Assembly: GCF_026151205.1 (NCBI RefSeq)
Contig: NC_087073.1
Location: forward strand, 13,473,837-13,537,836
DNA from: Bolinopsis microptera
Lineage: Eukaryota; Ctenophora; Tentaculata; Lobata; Bolinopsidae
DNA length: 64,000 bases
Direction: 5' to 3'
A program made the translations under genes and the position numbers. A model generated the notes under the pieces. That model was given only the letters and a program-made list of their open reading frames with translations, was not told the DNA's origin and did no database searches. This document shows positions 45,113 to 56,119 of the stretch, one piece after another (the stretch's first letter is position 1; each line of letters starts with the position of its first letter).

Positions 45113-45388
45113 CTACCATTTTACTGACATCACGTCATCAACTTTAACGCGACTTCCCGCGAAAACCGTGAGAGATATAATACCATTCAAACTTTTTTGA
45201 CTGGGTAAAATGCTTTTATGGCCTTTTGATCAGTATGAAGAAATTAAAAATTTGCCAAGGAATAAGAATTTTAGGTCCCGAAATTTGGACCCCAGGCCCC
45301 AAGTGGTGTCAAAATCACTTAATAAATAAATATTGTTGTCTCTTGATACCACTTTAGGGTTAGACGGGTTCCTGTTAGTCACTAATGA
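45113..45388 (+). repeat. Dispersed repeat R2, third copy
   Basis: Matches 4490-4756 in orientation and order (CCATTTTACTGACATCACG .. CTTTAGGGTTAGACGGGTTC). Confidence 0.75.
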
Positions 45389-46225
45389 TGCGTTATCGTT
45401 GTGTTATGACGTAAAATAAATGGAATTAAATCTTTAATTTGGGCTGATTAATGAGATAAAATGAGTTTTTTCCTCATGTCGCCCCATGCATGACCACGCT
45501 AGGTCACGTTCTAACTAGGTCACGTAATAAATATATATTATATACTTTAGCCCGAAAATTTAACACATAATTATTGTCCCGAGCCGGGTAAGACCGTTCC
45601 ATTAGGCTGCAAAGCCGTAAAGATCCAAGTCACGTGATAGTACGCTGGCGGGTGAATTAGTAAAATAAATGGATCCTAATCTCCAACAACCAACTCCCTA
45701 CCAAATAGGGGTCACCCCAGCCTTAATTAATTAATTATTTTAAAAAGCGATAGAAGAATAGAAGATATTGTGGGGACAGGGGCCGTCCAGTGAGAAGAAA
45801 ACCACTTAACCCAGGTCACATGGCATGTCACATGGCATGTCATATGGCATGATGGCATGTCACATGACAATTAATAAAACAATTATTATTTAATAAAACA
45901 ATTGCTTAAGAGTAATTTGTATTATCACTAGATAACAATGTGGGCGAAGAGGAAGGTGAAGTTATTGTTAGAAAGTTTAAAAGATAAAAGTTCGACTGAG
46001 TGAAGTCATTATCATTGTTTTCATTAAAGCTCTATTTACGAAAAGGATTAAGTTATTGTTTAAAAGATTACAAGGTCGGTCACTGAGCTTTAAATTCATG
46101 TCTTCCCAGTTTACATTGTCAAGGAAAGCTATAAATGGGTGAAGCTGTCTGTCAGCCGTTAGATAGTTGCAGATCTCTCTGAATCCCCAACTTTTGTAAC
46201 AGTTATTCCATTTTAGCTCCACTTT
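45389..46225. other. Upstream region of the ShKT/PAN gene
   Basis: AT-rich, with short CACATGGCATGT tandem text near 45,820-45,870. TTATTCCATTTTAG at 46,203-46,216 is a good 3' splice site 9 bases before the next gene's ATG. No other feature. Confidence 0.4.
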
Positions 46226-47185
46226 ATGAACCTTAAGATGAAGTCCATTCTCTTCATGATGGTCCTATCTAGTGCACTGGCTCACGAAGTAGACACGTGC
46301 CCTGCTAGAGCCAACTCTGACGAACCCGTGGCTACTGGACCGGAAGCTATAGGATTGCTGGAGAGATGTCAAGACCGTTCTGGAACTTGTGACAAATGTC
46401 CCGATAAGTGCGGAGATAAGACTTTCTCTCGCTGGATCGAGAAGAATTGTGCTAAAACTTGCGGAATTTGCGTGGTTCAACCTGAAGTACCCCTACAAAG
46501 AAATATGCTGAAGAGTGATAATGTTCTTTGCTGGCAGCAGCACGGAGGATACGATTACAAGGACATCTACCATTCTGTCCCCTTCACCTCGATGAACGAT
46601 TGCCGGGACCTGTGTTTTGCTGATGAGGAATGTGTGGGTGTACACACCACACACTTTGACAGAGTACCTAGAAACTGCCAACTTGCCAACGGTGGAGATT
46701 TTGCTGTTTCCAAGAGGAACGCTTACTATTTTGGAGCGACACGACAGTGTTTGGAGGAGAACCCCACCCCTGATTGCACTGACCACTGGAATCAGCAATC
46801 CTGCAGAGGCTACAGTGGAGTCTGTAATAGCGACTGTCCAACTTGGAAACGGCTCATGCCCAGTGTGTGCAGAAAAACATGCAAATTTTGCTCTGAAGAC
46901 GACGAAGAGAATGAGGAAGATGAAGAGGAAAACGGAGAGGAAGACGATGAAGACGAGAATATCACGTGGCAGAAGTTTGAAGGGAAGAGAATAGTGACGA
47001 ATAAAAACAACATCTTGAAGTCAGACTTGTCCCTGGAAGAAGCAAAGGCAGAATGTGTTACGTTTGGAGAAGAGTGTGCGGGTTTGTCATCCAAGAGAAA
47101 GAGGAGAAACGGGAAATGTGAAGTCTTGAGAAACATCGACAACCAAAGGGGGCATAAAAAATACGTTGTGTACATTAAGTTTTGA
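46226..47185 (+). CDS. Secreted ShKT/PAN-domain protein (319 aa)
   Basis: Single-exon coding frame. A signal peptide follows the start (MKSILFMMVLSSALAHE). Cys-rich segment 1 (about residues 47-82) ends WIEKNCAKTCGIC and segment 2 (about 184-221) ends MPSVCRKTCKFC; the C-x3-C-x2-C ending is the ShKT signature. Between them (about 102-176) lies a PAN/apple-like region: CWQQHGGYDYKDIYHSVPFT .. CRDLCFADEECVGVHT .. CQLANGGD. An acidic Glu/Asp-rich linker (about 223-246) precedes a second, shorter PAN-like piece (KSDLSLEEAKAECVTFGEEC). Such proteins are extracellular; ShKT modules occur in proteases, matrix proteins and channel blockers, and nothing here decides among them. AATAAA occurs about 390 bp after the stop. 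Confidence 0.8.
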   Translation: MNLKMKSILFMMVLSSALAHEVDTCPARANSDEPVATGPEAIGLLERCQDRSGTCDKCPDKCGDKTFSRWIEKNCAKTCGICVVQPEVPLQRNMLKSDNVLCWQQHGGYDYKDIYHSVPFTSMNDCRDLCFADEECVGVHTTHFDRVPRNCQLANGGDFAVSKRNAYYFGATRQCLEENPTPDCTDHWNQQSCRGYSGVCNSDCPTWKRLMPSVCRKTCKFCSEDDEENEEDEEENGEEDDEDENITWQKFEGKRIVTNKNNILKSDLSLEEAKAECVTFGEECAGLSSKRKRRNGKCEVLRNIDNQRGHKKYVVYIKF

Positions 47186-47852
47186 TTCACATATTATATG
47201 ACACTGCGACCTTGATAATCTGTAATGATTTAATTTTCGGTTAATATTTTTCCAGAGAAATTCATGAACTTTGGCACATATAATTTCAATCTAATATGTA
47301 TTAATTTACTCATATTCTTTGTTCAAAATCACTCACAAATGCGTGAATTCTTTGTTGTATTTAAGTAAATTTAGTTATGAAAGTGTTTGCCAAAATTGTA
47401 GCGTCCAGGTGATTTCAGTTTGGGTTGAGATAATTCAAAATAGCAGGATGTAAGCATCGGGGCAATGAAAAATTTATCAATTGAAAGTACGTTATAAATT
47501 ATAAATACCCGGACAGTATTATTAGAAAACCCCAAACAGTCCAAAAATTAAATCTTTAATTAGAAACGAACATCAAAATAAATTACAACGCAAAATATTA
47601 GAAATATCACTGTGTGTTTAACCCTTGTGTGTTTATCGAGCCTCGATCGTGTGGTAATATTATAGCCAATAAAAATATTATCTTTATATGTCCGCTCATG
47701 TGATGGGAGCTAATAAGAGTCCTGAGTTTAATCAATGCTAAACTTCCTTCACTTCACCAGGGTCCTGACGTTCTCATTTCCTTGTTAGTGCTCGATTCCT
47801 CTCTCACTTTCCTGCTTTATCTTCTTTATTCCTGGAATAAGTCCCTGTAGTA
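47186..47852. other. 3' flank of the ShKT/PAN gene
   Basis: AT-rich, non-coding. Includes the AATAAA near 47,575. No other gene seen. Confidence 0.4.
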
Positions 47853-50800
47853 CAGTCAAATCCGTCCTAATTTAAGCCTTTGTCGGACAAAATTCGCAAC
47901 AAAGCGATTTTAACGGGATATGTTCGGGACAGGTCCCAGGAATCATTCCAGAGAGTTCCCAAAAAAAAAGACTTCAGGAAAATCCACAATTACCACTTTT
48001 CTACCACCTTTTTACCACTTTGGTTTTCCGCAAATAAGTCACGTTCTGAATATCCTAGAAGATTCTAGTTTAAAGCAGTGTGTTAAGAAAACAAAGAAGA
48101 ACAACTTTTTCTTTAACAACTTTTTCAAAAATTAATTATTTAATTAATTAATTAAATAATTAAAAAATTTTCAAATATTTCAAAAATATATTTTGATAAA
48201 AATGTTCACAATTACATTCCACGTATAATGAACTAATTTTTATAAAACTTTTGAAAATTTTCACTTTCAATATTTTGGACTTGTAAAATTTTCGAAATTT
48301 GTAAAGAATAACCACTATTTACCACTTTTTACCACATTGAATCTCCGCTAATAAAACGACTTCTGAATGTCGTAGAAGGTTCTAGATTGAACCAATGTGT
48401 TCAAAACATAAAAGAGAACAACTTTTTATCTGACAACCTTTGGATTAGATAATTAATTGATTAATTAATAAAATAATAATTACATTTTTAAAAATTTCAA
48501 AATATAATTTTTTTCAAAAATATTTGCCGTGACGTGAAACGTAAAATGAATTTACTTGAATAACAGAACATACATCGTCACATAGATTAGATAACAGATA
48601 AAAAGAGATCCAGATTAATTAATAAATGGAATAAACAGATTAAATGGCTTAACTAGATTGTTAAACTGGTTATTTAAACAAGACTTAGCAATTTTTCAAT
48701 CGCTAACTAGAGATCTTATCTCTGATTGTCAGTTTATCGTTTGGAAGTGTAAGCTTCAGCTTTTACTTTATGTTGACTTCTCTTCGTAAAAAATCGAGGA
48801 CTGAAATCACTCCAAATAGTTGACATTTTGAAAACAGAAGAACACATCGTGTGCCTGATACTGTACGCGTGCAGATTCTATGTAAGTAGCTGTCAACTAA
48901 TATACAATAACAGTAATATGTTTTTACCGTTTTACTTTTAAGTTCGATGTCAACCGAGACACGAGAGCGCAACTAGAGGCATTCTTAACCAATACTATGT
49001 TTTAATTTACCAGGCAAATGAGGAGTTAATTCCGGTGAATAGCTTTAATTAAGAGGGCGAATGATCGACAAAGTAAATTTGTATGGAATAAAGTCTGGAA
49101 AGGGTTGCTGTCCCCAGGTACTATTTTAACTATTTATCTTTTAAGTAAGTGCACTAACTTTTAAACTATGCCCAGCAAGTTTGAAACGGATGGTTACAGT
49201 CCTATTCATTATCCTGAGGCCTCTCATACTCTGTATAAATAAACAAACCATCGTAACACAGGTTGGATCAACAACCCCTGGTGACTGAACGAAATTAAAC
49301 GGAAGTACAACGGCCTGACCGATTACGCTCAGAGTGACGTCTATTGTGTGTTATTGCAAACAGTGACCATAGACCAGTTCCAACGATTCATATCGGCCAA
49401 TGAAGATGAGTCCGTTGTAACTGAGTCAGAACCATCTTTAGTCCACAAACACGGTTTAAACAAATGTCCATTCTGTAACGTAGAGATCGCACCAAATGAT
49501 AAATCCTCAAATCGGATTACAGACAGGGTATGTTATTGTGTGGGGGAGGTGGTATAGTACACATACGTTAGGCTCTTACTAATTCGCTCGCCCAAAAATT
49601 TCAAGTGACTTTCTCCGTAGCTTAGTGCACTTGATTCCCACTATCGGAATCGTTCTGAATAGCCGAACCTTACCAACTCCGTGGATCCGACTGGTGGTGT
49701 CTGATCCAGTGAATGAGTGGCACAGAAATCGTGCAGAAGGCCCAATTACGGTATCCTAACACCCTGTCACGTGATTAGCGATTGGGTAATCATTGATAAC
49801 CCAATCAGTTTCGCTAACGAGATAAACAAATTGCTTGATAACTTCGTCATTTTCAATCCGTTTCGCGCCATCTTTTCAGATCATATTCCGAATGTAATGG
49901 CCTATTGCAATATGTTATAGTGCAGTTTACAGCATGTTCGCAAACACCAGTACATGTTGATTACAAGACTCGTGTACATGTGTATTGACTCATGGCACCC
50001 CCACTCCCCCTAAACTTGGAGGATATTTTGATTTCTAAGTGTTATTTATCGACCACGTTGCTGCTATAATACCGATTTGAAACATTACTTATACAGGGGG
50101 CAGCTGAACATTCTTATCGTGTTTACCATCAGCTGCAGGCGTGAGATGAGAATGACCTTATAGATCCGATAAGCTGGGGATGGAAGATGAACAATGGGGC
50201 GCATGTACCAGTGACCACTCTTATGAGTACAGCTCCGAAAAAGCTCATTCAAAACATCAGTTGCAACTGTTTAAAGTCAGGTTGTGGCAATGCTTGTTCA
50301 TGCAGAAAAGCAGGAATACATTGTGGATCAACCTGCCTCAAATGTCAGCACAATTGCACCAATGTGCCAGCTGAGGACTCATAAGTAAGACTCTTATCTA
50401 GTATATATATGGTTATATAAAGTGCTGCTTCGATTTTCCGATTAGTTTAATGGAAAGTTGTCAATTATTCGTGTTATGTAATTTTAAAATATTTTGATCG
50501 AAAATAATTATTACAATTTTTGAATATTTGTTTAATAATCGATTAACTAATTAATTAATTATTTAATCCAAAGGTTGTCAGATAAAAAGTTGTTCTCTTT
50601 TATGTTTTGAACACATTGGTTCAATCTAGAACCTTCTACGACATTCAGAAGTCGTTTTATGAGCGGAGATTCAATGTGATAAAAAGTGGTAAATAGTGGT
50701 TATTCTTTACAAATTTAGAAAATTTTGCAAGTCCAAAATATTGAAAGTGAAAATTTTCAAAAGTTTTATAAAAATTAGTTCATTATACGTGGAATGTAAT

Positions 50801-51147
50801 TGTGAACATTTTTATCAAAATATATTTTTGAAATATTTGAAAATTTTTTAATTATTTAATTAATTAATTAAATAATTAATTTTTGAAAAAGTTGTTAAAG
50901 AAAAAGTTGTTCTTCTTTGTTTTCTTAACACACTGCTTTAAACTAGAATCTTCTAGGATATTCAGAACGTGACTTATTTGCGGAAAACCAAAGTGGTAAA
51001 GAGGTGGTAGAAAAGTGGTAATTGTGGATTTTCCTGAAGTCTTTTTTTTGGGAACTCTCTGGAATGATTCCTGGGACCTGTCCCGAACATATCCCGTTAA
51101 AATCGCTTTGTTGCGAATTTTGTCCGACAAAAAGACGTATTTGACTG
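47853..51147. mobile_element. Tc1-type foldback element with ~610-bp TIRs and internal cargo
   Basis: Both ends read CAGTCAAAT (inverted) and are flanked by TA (47,851-47,852; 51,148-51,149), as in Tc1/mariner elements. Arms 47,853-48,470 and about 50,530-51,147 are inverted copies with about 95% identity by eye (shared GGGATATGTTCGGGACAGGT, CTAGAAGATTCTAG, CATAAAAGAGAACAACTTTT). The 2-kb interior holds no transposase but two protein-like scraps: 49,348-49,557 (CPFCNVEIAPND) and 50,098-50,384. Frames along the arms (51- and 71-codon types) are mirror artefacts. Confidence 0.8.
50098..50384 (+). pseudogene. Fragment of a cysteine-rich conserved protein inside the foldback
   Basis: The frame encodes AAEHSYRVYHQLQA, then DPISWGWKMNNG, TTLMSTAPKKLIQN, SCNCLKSGCGNACSCRKAGI and CGSTCLKCQHNC. 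I recall this order (HSxRVYHQ, WGW, PAPxxLL, C-x-C .. CSCRKxGxxC .. C-x2-C .. C) from uncharacterised arthropod and cnidarian proteins of unknown function. Only the C-terminal part is here, interrupted, with no start. It was probably captured by, or inserted in, the foldback element. Confidence 0.45.
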
Positions 51148-51470
51148 TACTACTGTTATTTAAGTTAATCTGTTTAATGCTTATTACAACTGACTCTTTG
51201 AACTTGTAAATTAATCTCATTTGCTAAAGTTTAAAGTTTCGAAGAATAAAATAAGTTTTTAAGAACCATACACAGCTAATTTCTACACATCTTATTGAAA
51301 TTTACTAAATACAAATATCTCTCAAAAGGAACAGAAAGTAGTTACCTTAAGATTCGATATCCATCTCAGAATACCCACAGTTCTTTTACATCTTCATGGG
51401 CTGATCACAAGTCGCTAACACAAATTTACAAATATGCGCTGAGAAAAGAGAGAAAAGCAAACCCTTAAAC
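51148..51470. other. Spacer
   Basis: No feature recognised; it may contain intron sequence of the minus-strand gene upstream of it. Confidence 0.3.
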
Positions 51471-51605
51471 CCTACTTAAGTAGTTTGCTTTTTTCAATTA
51501 AATAGTCAGTTAGGGCTAGATTGAACTTATGTAGAATATGATAACAATAATTAGTACTTTTTGATGATGAATCGACAAATATTCTTATTGTTAAAAGATT
51601 TTTAC

Positions 51606-52914
51606 CGCATTTTCTACACTGTGGTAGTTGGGACCAGGTACCATTATGCTGACACGTGATGCTTGTTTCGCCCATCAGAACATAGCGTTTAGGTCTCACA
51701 CACGTTACTTTGACAACTGTGGTCTCCTCTGTTATATCATTCAGAGCAGGAGAAACTTCAAACTTCTCGTCTGCTTCTTCCTTATCACAGAGCCCCACAC
51801 ACTTGGTTTTCCCTTCTCTTGCTTCTTGTCTCTCACCGCACTGCTCACATTGACTAGCTGCCTCAAAGCTTATAGTGTGACCCTCGCACGGCTCACAAAC
51901 TGTCTGGCCAGCTGACCTGTAGGTTCCCGCTGAGCACGGTGAGCAGTCAGTCTTATCTGCATTCGCTTCTTTTCCAGTTTCACAAGATGAGCAGGAACCA
52001 GCTGCCACTGAACTGATGGTATTTCCAGCACACTCTTCACAGGTGGTCATGTTATCTGATCGGTAGGTCCCTGCTGGGCAAGGCTCACACTGAGGCGCTG
52101 CAGACCAGGATTTATCTGACTGACAGGTGACCACTCCTGGACCGTCCAGACTGTAACCTTCTGAGCACGTGACAGTAGCCTCTGTGTTTACCTTCACATT
52201 CTCAATGGGAGCTGCATTCTGTACTGCGAGGACCTCACATTCTGAGCACATGGGTATGTTTGTCACATTCCCAGACGTCTCCTGTGAAAGTATTGTCTCC
52301 CATCTTAGTTTTCTGTCAGTGTTGAGCCTCACCTCCTCAGTTGAACATATGTCAGATGACATTTCCTGGATCTCAGAGATATTCAGTACTTTGTTGAACA
52401 TGTTCAGCTTGTAGAGGACTCCTCCGAATATGTAATTTGAACCTTTAGAATGTGCACTGTTCCCCAGACACAGCCTCCCTCCAGTCCCCACTTCTCTGTG
52501 AAGAGTACCTGTACTCCCAATAACATTTCCATTAAGATACACTGTGGTAGTGTAGCTGCCCCAGCTCCAGCACACATGGAACCAGGCTCCATTAGGTACT
52601 GTAAACTTGTACTGCAGGTCGAGATTAGTACCTACCACGAAGTTAAAGTGCCCGTTATCTCCTAGTATTATTTTATGACCAGGTTTGAAATAATACAACA
52701 CCATGGCCTCTCTTGCATGGTACCTACTTTTAACCCAGGCACAAATACTGAATCGTGTTGTGAAGGGGGTCATGTCCGGGGTCCACTCTATGAAGTCTGC
52801 TGCAGTCTGGCCGAAACTCAATGCTCTTTCCTCTCCCACTGTAGTGACTGTGTACACTGGAAAGTGAATCAGGAGCAAAACAAAGGAGATGAGATGCAAC
52901 ATACTTGCTAACAA
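51606..52914 (-). CDS. Secreted LamG/pentraxin-like, sushi and GCC2-GCC3 protein, first exon
   Basis: Start at 52,914, giving a signal peptide (MLHLISFVLLLIHFPVYTV). Residues about 30-190 are a LamG/pentraxin-like sandwich (FSICAWVKSRYHAREAMVLY, GAWFHVCWSWGSYTTTVYLN, GGRLCLGNSAHSKGSNYIFG, DICSTEE). Residues about 222-277 are a sushi/CCP module (TVTCSEGYSLDGPGVVTCQS .. PQCEPC). Residues 278-370 hold two GCC2/GCC3 repeats (CPAGTYRSDNMTTCEECAGN, CSAGTYRSAGQTVCEPCEGH). Residues about 372-436 are a second sushi. The frame continues to 51,472 with unlike sequence, so a donor at TGCG|GTAAAA (51,605) is preferred and more exons probably follow. An extracellular adhesion or complement-like role is inference. 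Confidence 0.8.
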
Positions 52915-52961
52915 TTTTAAGGGTAAGAAACATTATTTAACAGATACTTCAGTCTACATTA

Positions 52962-52970
52962 TTTTATAAA
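52962..52970 (-). promoter_or_regulatory. Possible TATA box of the LamG/sushi gene
   Basis: TTTATAAAA on the minus strand about 50 bp upstream of the ATG. TTGTTAG|CAAGT-ATG just before the start could alternatively be a 3' splice site, in which case the true promoter is farther away. Confidence 0.3.
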
Positions 52971-53043
52971 AAATGTATTTTTGAACTTTACGTGACTGTA
53001 ATTCGTACTATGAATTCTGAATACTTTGAGTTTAGTAGTGCAA

Positions 53044-53534
53044 CCCTCTCCCTCTCCCTCTCCCTCTCCCTCTCCCTCTCCCTCTCCCTCTCCCTCTCCC
53101 TCTCCCTCTCCCTCTCCCTCTCCCTCTCCCTCTCCCTCTCCCTCTCCCTCTCCCTCTCCCTCTCCCTCTCCCTCTCCCTCTCCCTCTCCCTCTCCCTCTC
53201 CCTCTCCCTCTCCCTCTCCCTCTCCCTCTCCCTCTCCCTCTCCCTCTCCCTCTCCCTCTCCCTCTCCCTCTCCCTCTCCCTCTCCCTCTCCCTCTCCCTC
53301 TCCCTCTCCCTCTCCCTCTCCCTCTCCCTCTCCCTCTCCCTCTCCCTCTCCCTCTCCCTCTCCCTCTCCCTCTCCCTCTCCCTCTCCCTCTCCCTCTCCC
53401 TCTCCCTCTCCCTCTCCCTCTCCCTCTCCCTCTCCCTCTCCCTCTCCCTCTCCCTCTCCCTCTCCCTCTCCCTCTCCTTCTCCCTCTCCCTCTCCCTCTC
53501 CCTCTCTCTCTCCCTCTCTCTCTCTCTCTCTCCC
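53044..53534. repeat. (CCCTCT)n hexamer tract, about 490 bp
   Basis: About 75-80 near-perfect CCCTCT units, one CCTTCT interruption near 53,475, then degeneration to CT repeats. Pure polypyrimidine on the plus strand. It starts 130 bp upstream of the LamG/sushi gene ATG. The long S-L, S-P, R-E and R-G frames through it are artefacts. Confidence 0.98.
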
Positions 53535-54656
53535 GCGCAGTAAATCGGGGTTTTACTGCATCTCCAATGAAGAGACAATCTCGTCTCTCTCCTCGAAACA
53601 CTAGAACCAGGTTTTGTTCCTGGACATGCTGCACTTTACAACAATCGAAATATTGAGTGGCTCAACTGAACGGAGCTGCTGAGAAATGAGGTCAGGCACT
53701 GTGCTATCCGATCATCACAAGACCCTTACTGCGTGGTTTTATGGGTAGCCAATCACAACACCGTATTTCTGATTATGCCTCCAGGTAGCCAATAAGAATT
53801 CGAAGAATATCACGCTTAGACCCTCATCTGGCTTCCGTAACGGAAATTTGAATACTCAGCGACATATTTTAAAATAACAATAGCTCACACTTTAGAACAG
53901 CTCCAGTTTTCTTGCCTCATTAGCATTTAGATAATTATCATTAATTAGTCAGAGGGTGGATAAAAGAGCTTAGTTATCTTTTGTATCACTACTAAGACCC
54001 TAGCTAAAGACCTAATAATTATTCACAAGACCCAGGGAACCTTTTCTGATTTCACATATTCTCCCGAAGCTGTAACATTGAGTGGGGCTCCGTAGCTACG
54101 CTTAAATATTTGCATGATCTGCTATTACCTGGCCGAAAAAGTAACTTATAATGAGATGTCCCTGTGCTATTATAGGCTCCACTAGGCTACCTTTTTAATT
54201 AATATGGTAGTTTGAGCGCCATATCATGTAGGGTTCCTTGTAAATGTGGGGTATAAGTTGTAAGTATTGAGTGTAACCAGTATCCAGAGTATGGATACTT
54301 GTATTGTGTGTTTGTGCAATATCTCGTACCTCTATATCTAGAAAACAATAGCCATGATATCGTAAGTACCAAATCATCGTCCTTTCTTACGAAGTTCGTG
54401 AATATTGATATGCCGACGATTTCATGGTACTAAAACAGATCTAGGGTTTGGGCTGCTGGACAGGTAACGGCCATACAGCAAAAACGTTTTTCGAGAAGGA
54501 ATGTCCGAACGTCCAGAAAAGTTAATATGTGGCCATTTTTGAACCTCTATAAGTATTCATTGTTGAACGAAAAGCTAATAATTTGTTTGATTTCACAAGA
54601 ACATGGTACGAGCACCTGCTAATATACCGGTAATCTGCTAATAGACCTCGAGATCT
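53535..54656. other. Spacer
   Basis: No gene recognised. A 60-codon minus-strand frame at 54,195-54,377 is not supported. Confidence 0.35.
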
Positions 54657-54660
54657 TTAA

Positions 54661-55386
54661 GGGGGCCGGGGGGGGTCTTCATCAAAATTCTCTCGAAATT
54701 GACTTTGTAGTTGTTTCTGATGGAGGGGAGTGATATCTATCAGCTGTTTTTGGTCCCATGGAAAAATATTGTTCCTAGCCGAAAATATTGCCGGTCAAAG
54801 GTCAGCGCTTATGTGTAATTGTATTGCGCGAGCGATTTTCAATCGCGCGCCCTGAAAATCGAGTCTAAAAATCTATCTTCTCCTACATTTTTTGAGCAAT
54901 CACCCTGAAACTTTCAAGATATGTTCTAAGGACCATTTAGAAGAGATTGTCGGGCCAGAATTTTGAGATAGGCCTTAGAAAATTTTTTATTCGATTTTGA
55001 AAATCTTGGACCTGAAAAAATCGTCAAAATACGAGGTCCAAGATTTTCAAAATCGAATAAAAATTTTTCTAAGGCCTATCTCAAAATTCTGGCCCGACAA
55101 TCTCTTCTAAATGGTCCTTAGAACATATCCTGAAAGTTTCAGGGTGATTGCTCAAAAAATGTAGGAGAAGATAGATTTTTAGACTCGATTTTCAGGGCGC
55201 GCGATTGAAAATCGCTCGCGCAATACAATTACACATGAGCGCTGCCCTTTGACCGGCAATATTTTCGGCTAGGAACAATATTTTTCCATGGGACCAAAAA
55301 CAGCTGGTAGATATCACTCCCCTCCATCAGAAACAACTACAAAGTCAATTTCGAGAGAATTTTGATGAAGACCCCCCCCGGCCCCC
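54661..55386. mobile_element. TTAA-flanked foldback MITE (353-bp arms)
   Basis: Arms 54,661-55,013 and 55,034-55,386 around a 20-bp spacer differ at only a handful of positions. Termini are GGGGGCCGGGGGGGG and its complement, flanked by TTAA on both sides (54,657-54,660; 55,387-55,390). A TTAA target with a G-run TIR suggests the piggyBac-like group; no transposase present. Internal text AAAATCTATCTTCTCCTA recurs near 11,195 and 26,850. Confidence 0.85.
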
Positions 55387-55390
55387 TTAA

Positions 55391-56119
55391 GGACCTCGCA
55401 TGTTGCTTAAATCATATGACGAACAAATTATATTGTTATATTATGCATATGTTGATTGTTTTTTTATACATAACACATATTATTATATTATGTATTTATT
55501 TTCAAATTAGTGGAATACGAGTAATTGTTCACTTACACATCAAAGAGATTGAGTAATTTTTTGTGATAAAATTTAAGGCTCACAATGTATTTAATCATGA
55601 TTATAATAAAAGTATAAAGTTGTTAAATAACCATAGTATGTGTAAAAATTCATTCGATGCATCGTATCAGTGATACTAAACTACTAAACAGGTCAAATAC
55701 AAATCTATAATAGCTAATCTTTGAGTCCTCTTGTTAGACTGATATTCACCACAAATTGAACATAACCAGATAGCCACCAGATAACCACTCTGCAGCACCG
55801 AGTAGAAACTAGAAAGGTTGAGGAGGGAGTAGGGACCTAACGAAGGGCTGTGTGGGGGGGGGGGGGAAGGGAGGAGGGGAGGGGGCCATGGTTATCTATA
55901 ACTACTTCCAATCATTTTACAGGGAATAGTGTTATTCAGTGAATTGGGAATGATTGCTGAATCAGGTGGTCAAATATAATATTATAATTGCTTATTTTTC
56001 TCAAAATTTGTCCCCACAAACTCCATTCCCCTGTCATTCTCAACACCATCTCCAGTGAGTACACGAGACTCTGGTTACTAGTAATTAGTCACTAATTACT
56101 GAGTTACTTGTTACCATGG
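55391..56119. other. 3' flank of the GTPase gene with a G-rich tract
   Basis: 55,849-55,885 is an almost pure G tract (GGGGGGGGGGGGAAGGGAGG and onward) with G-quadruplex potential. Otherwise AT-rich and non-coding. Confidence 0.5.

Noticed and set aside
46226-47185. Calling the ShKT/PAN protein a toxin
   Set aside because: ShKT modules are widespread in non-toxin secreted proteins; the size, PAN regions and acidic linker do not favour a small venom peptide.
52988-53634. Four long ORFs (183-200 codons) of S-L, S-P, R-E and R-G dipeptides
   Set aside because: All are readings of the (CCCTCT)n microsatellite in different frames; the sequence lacks stops in any frame.
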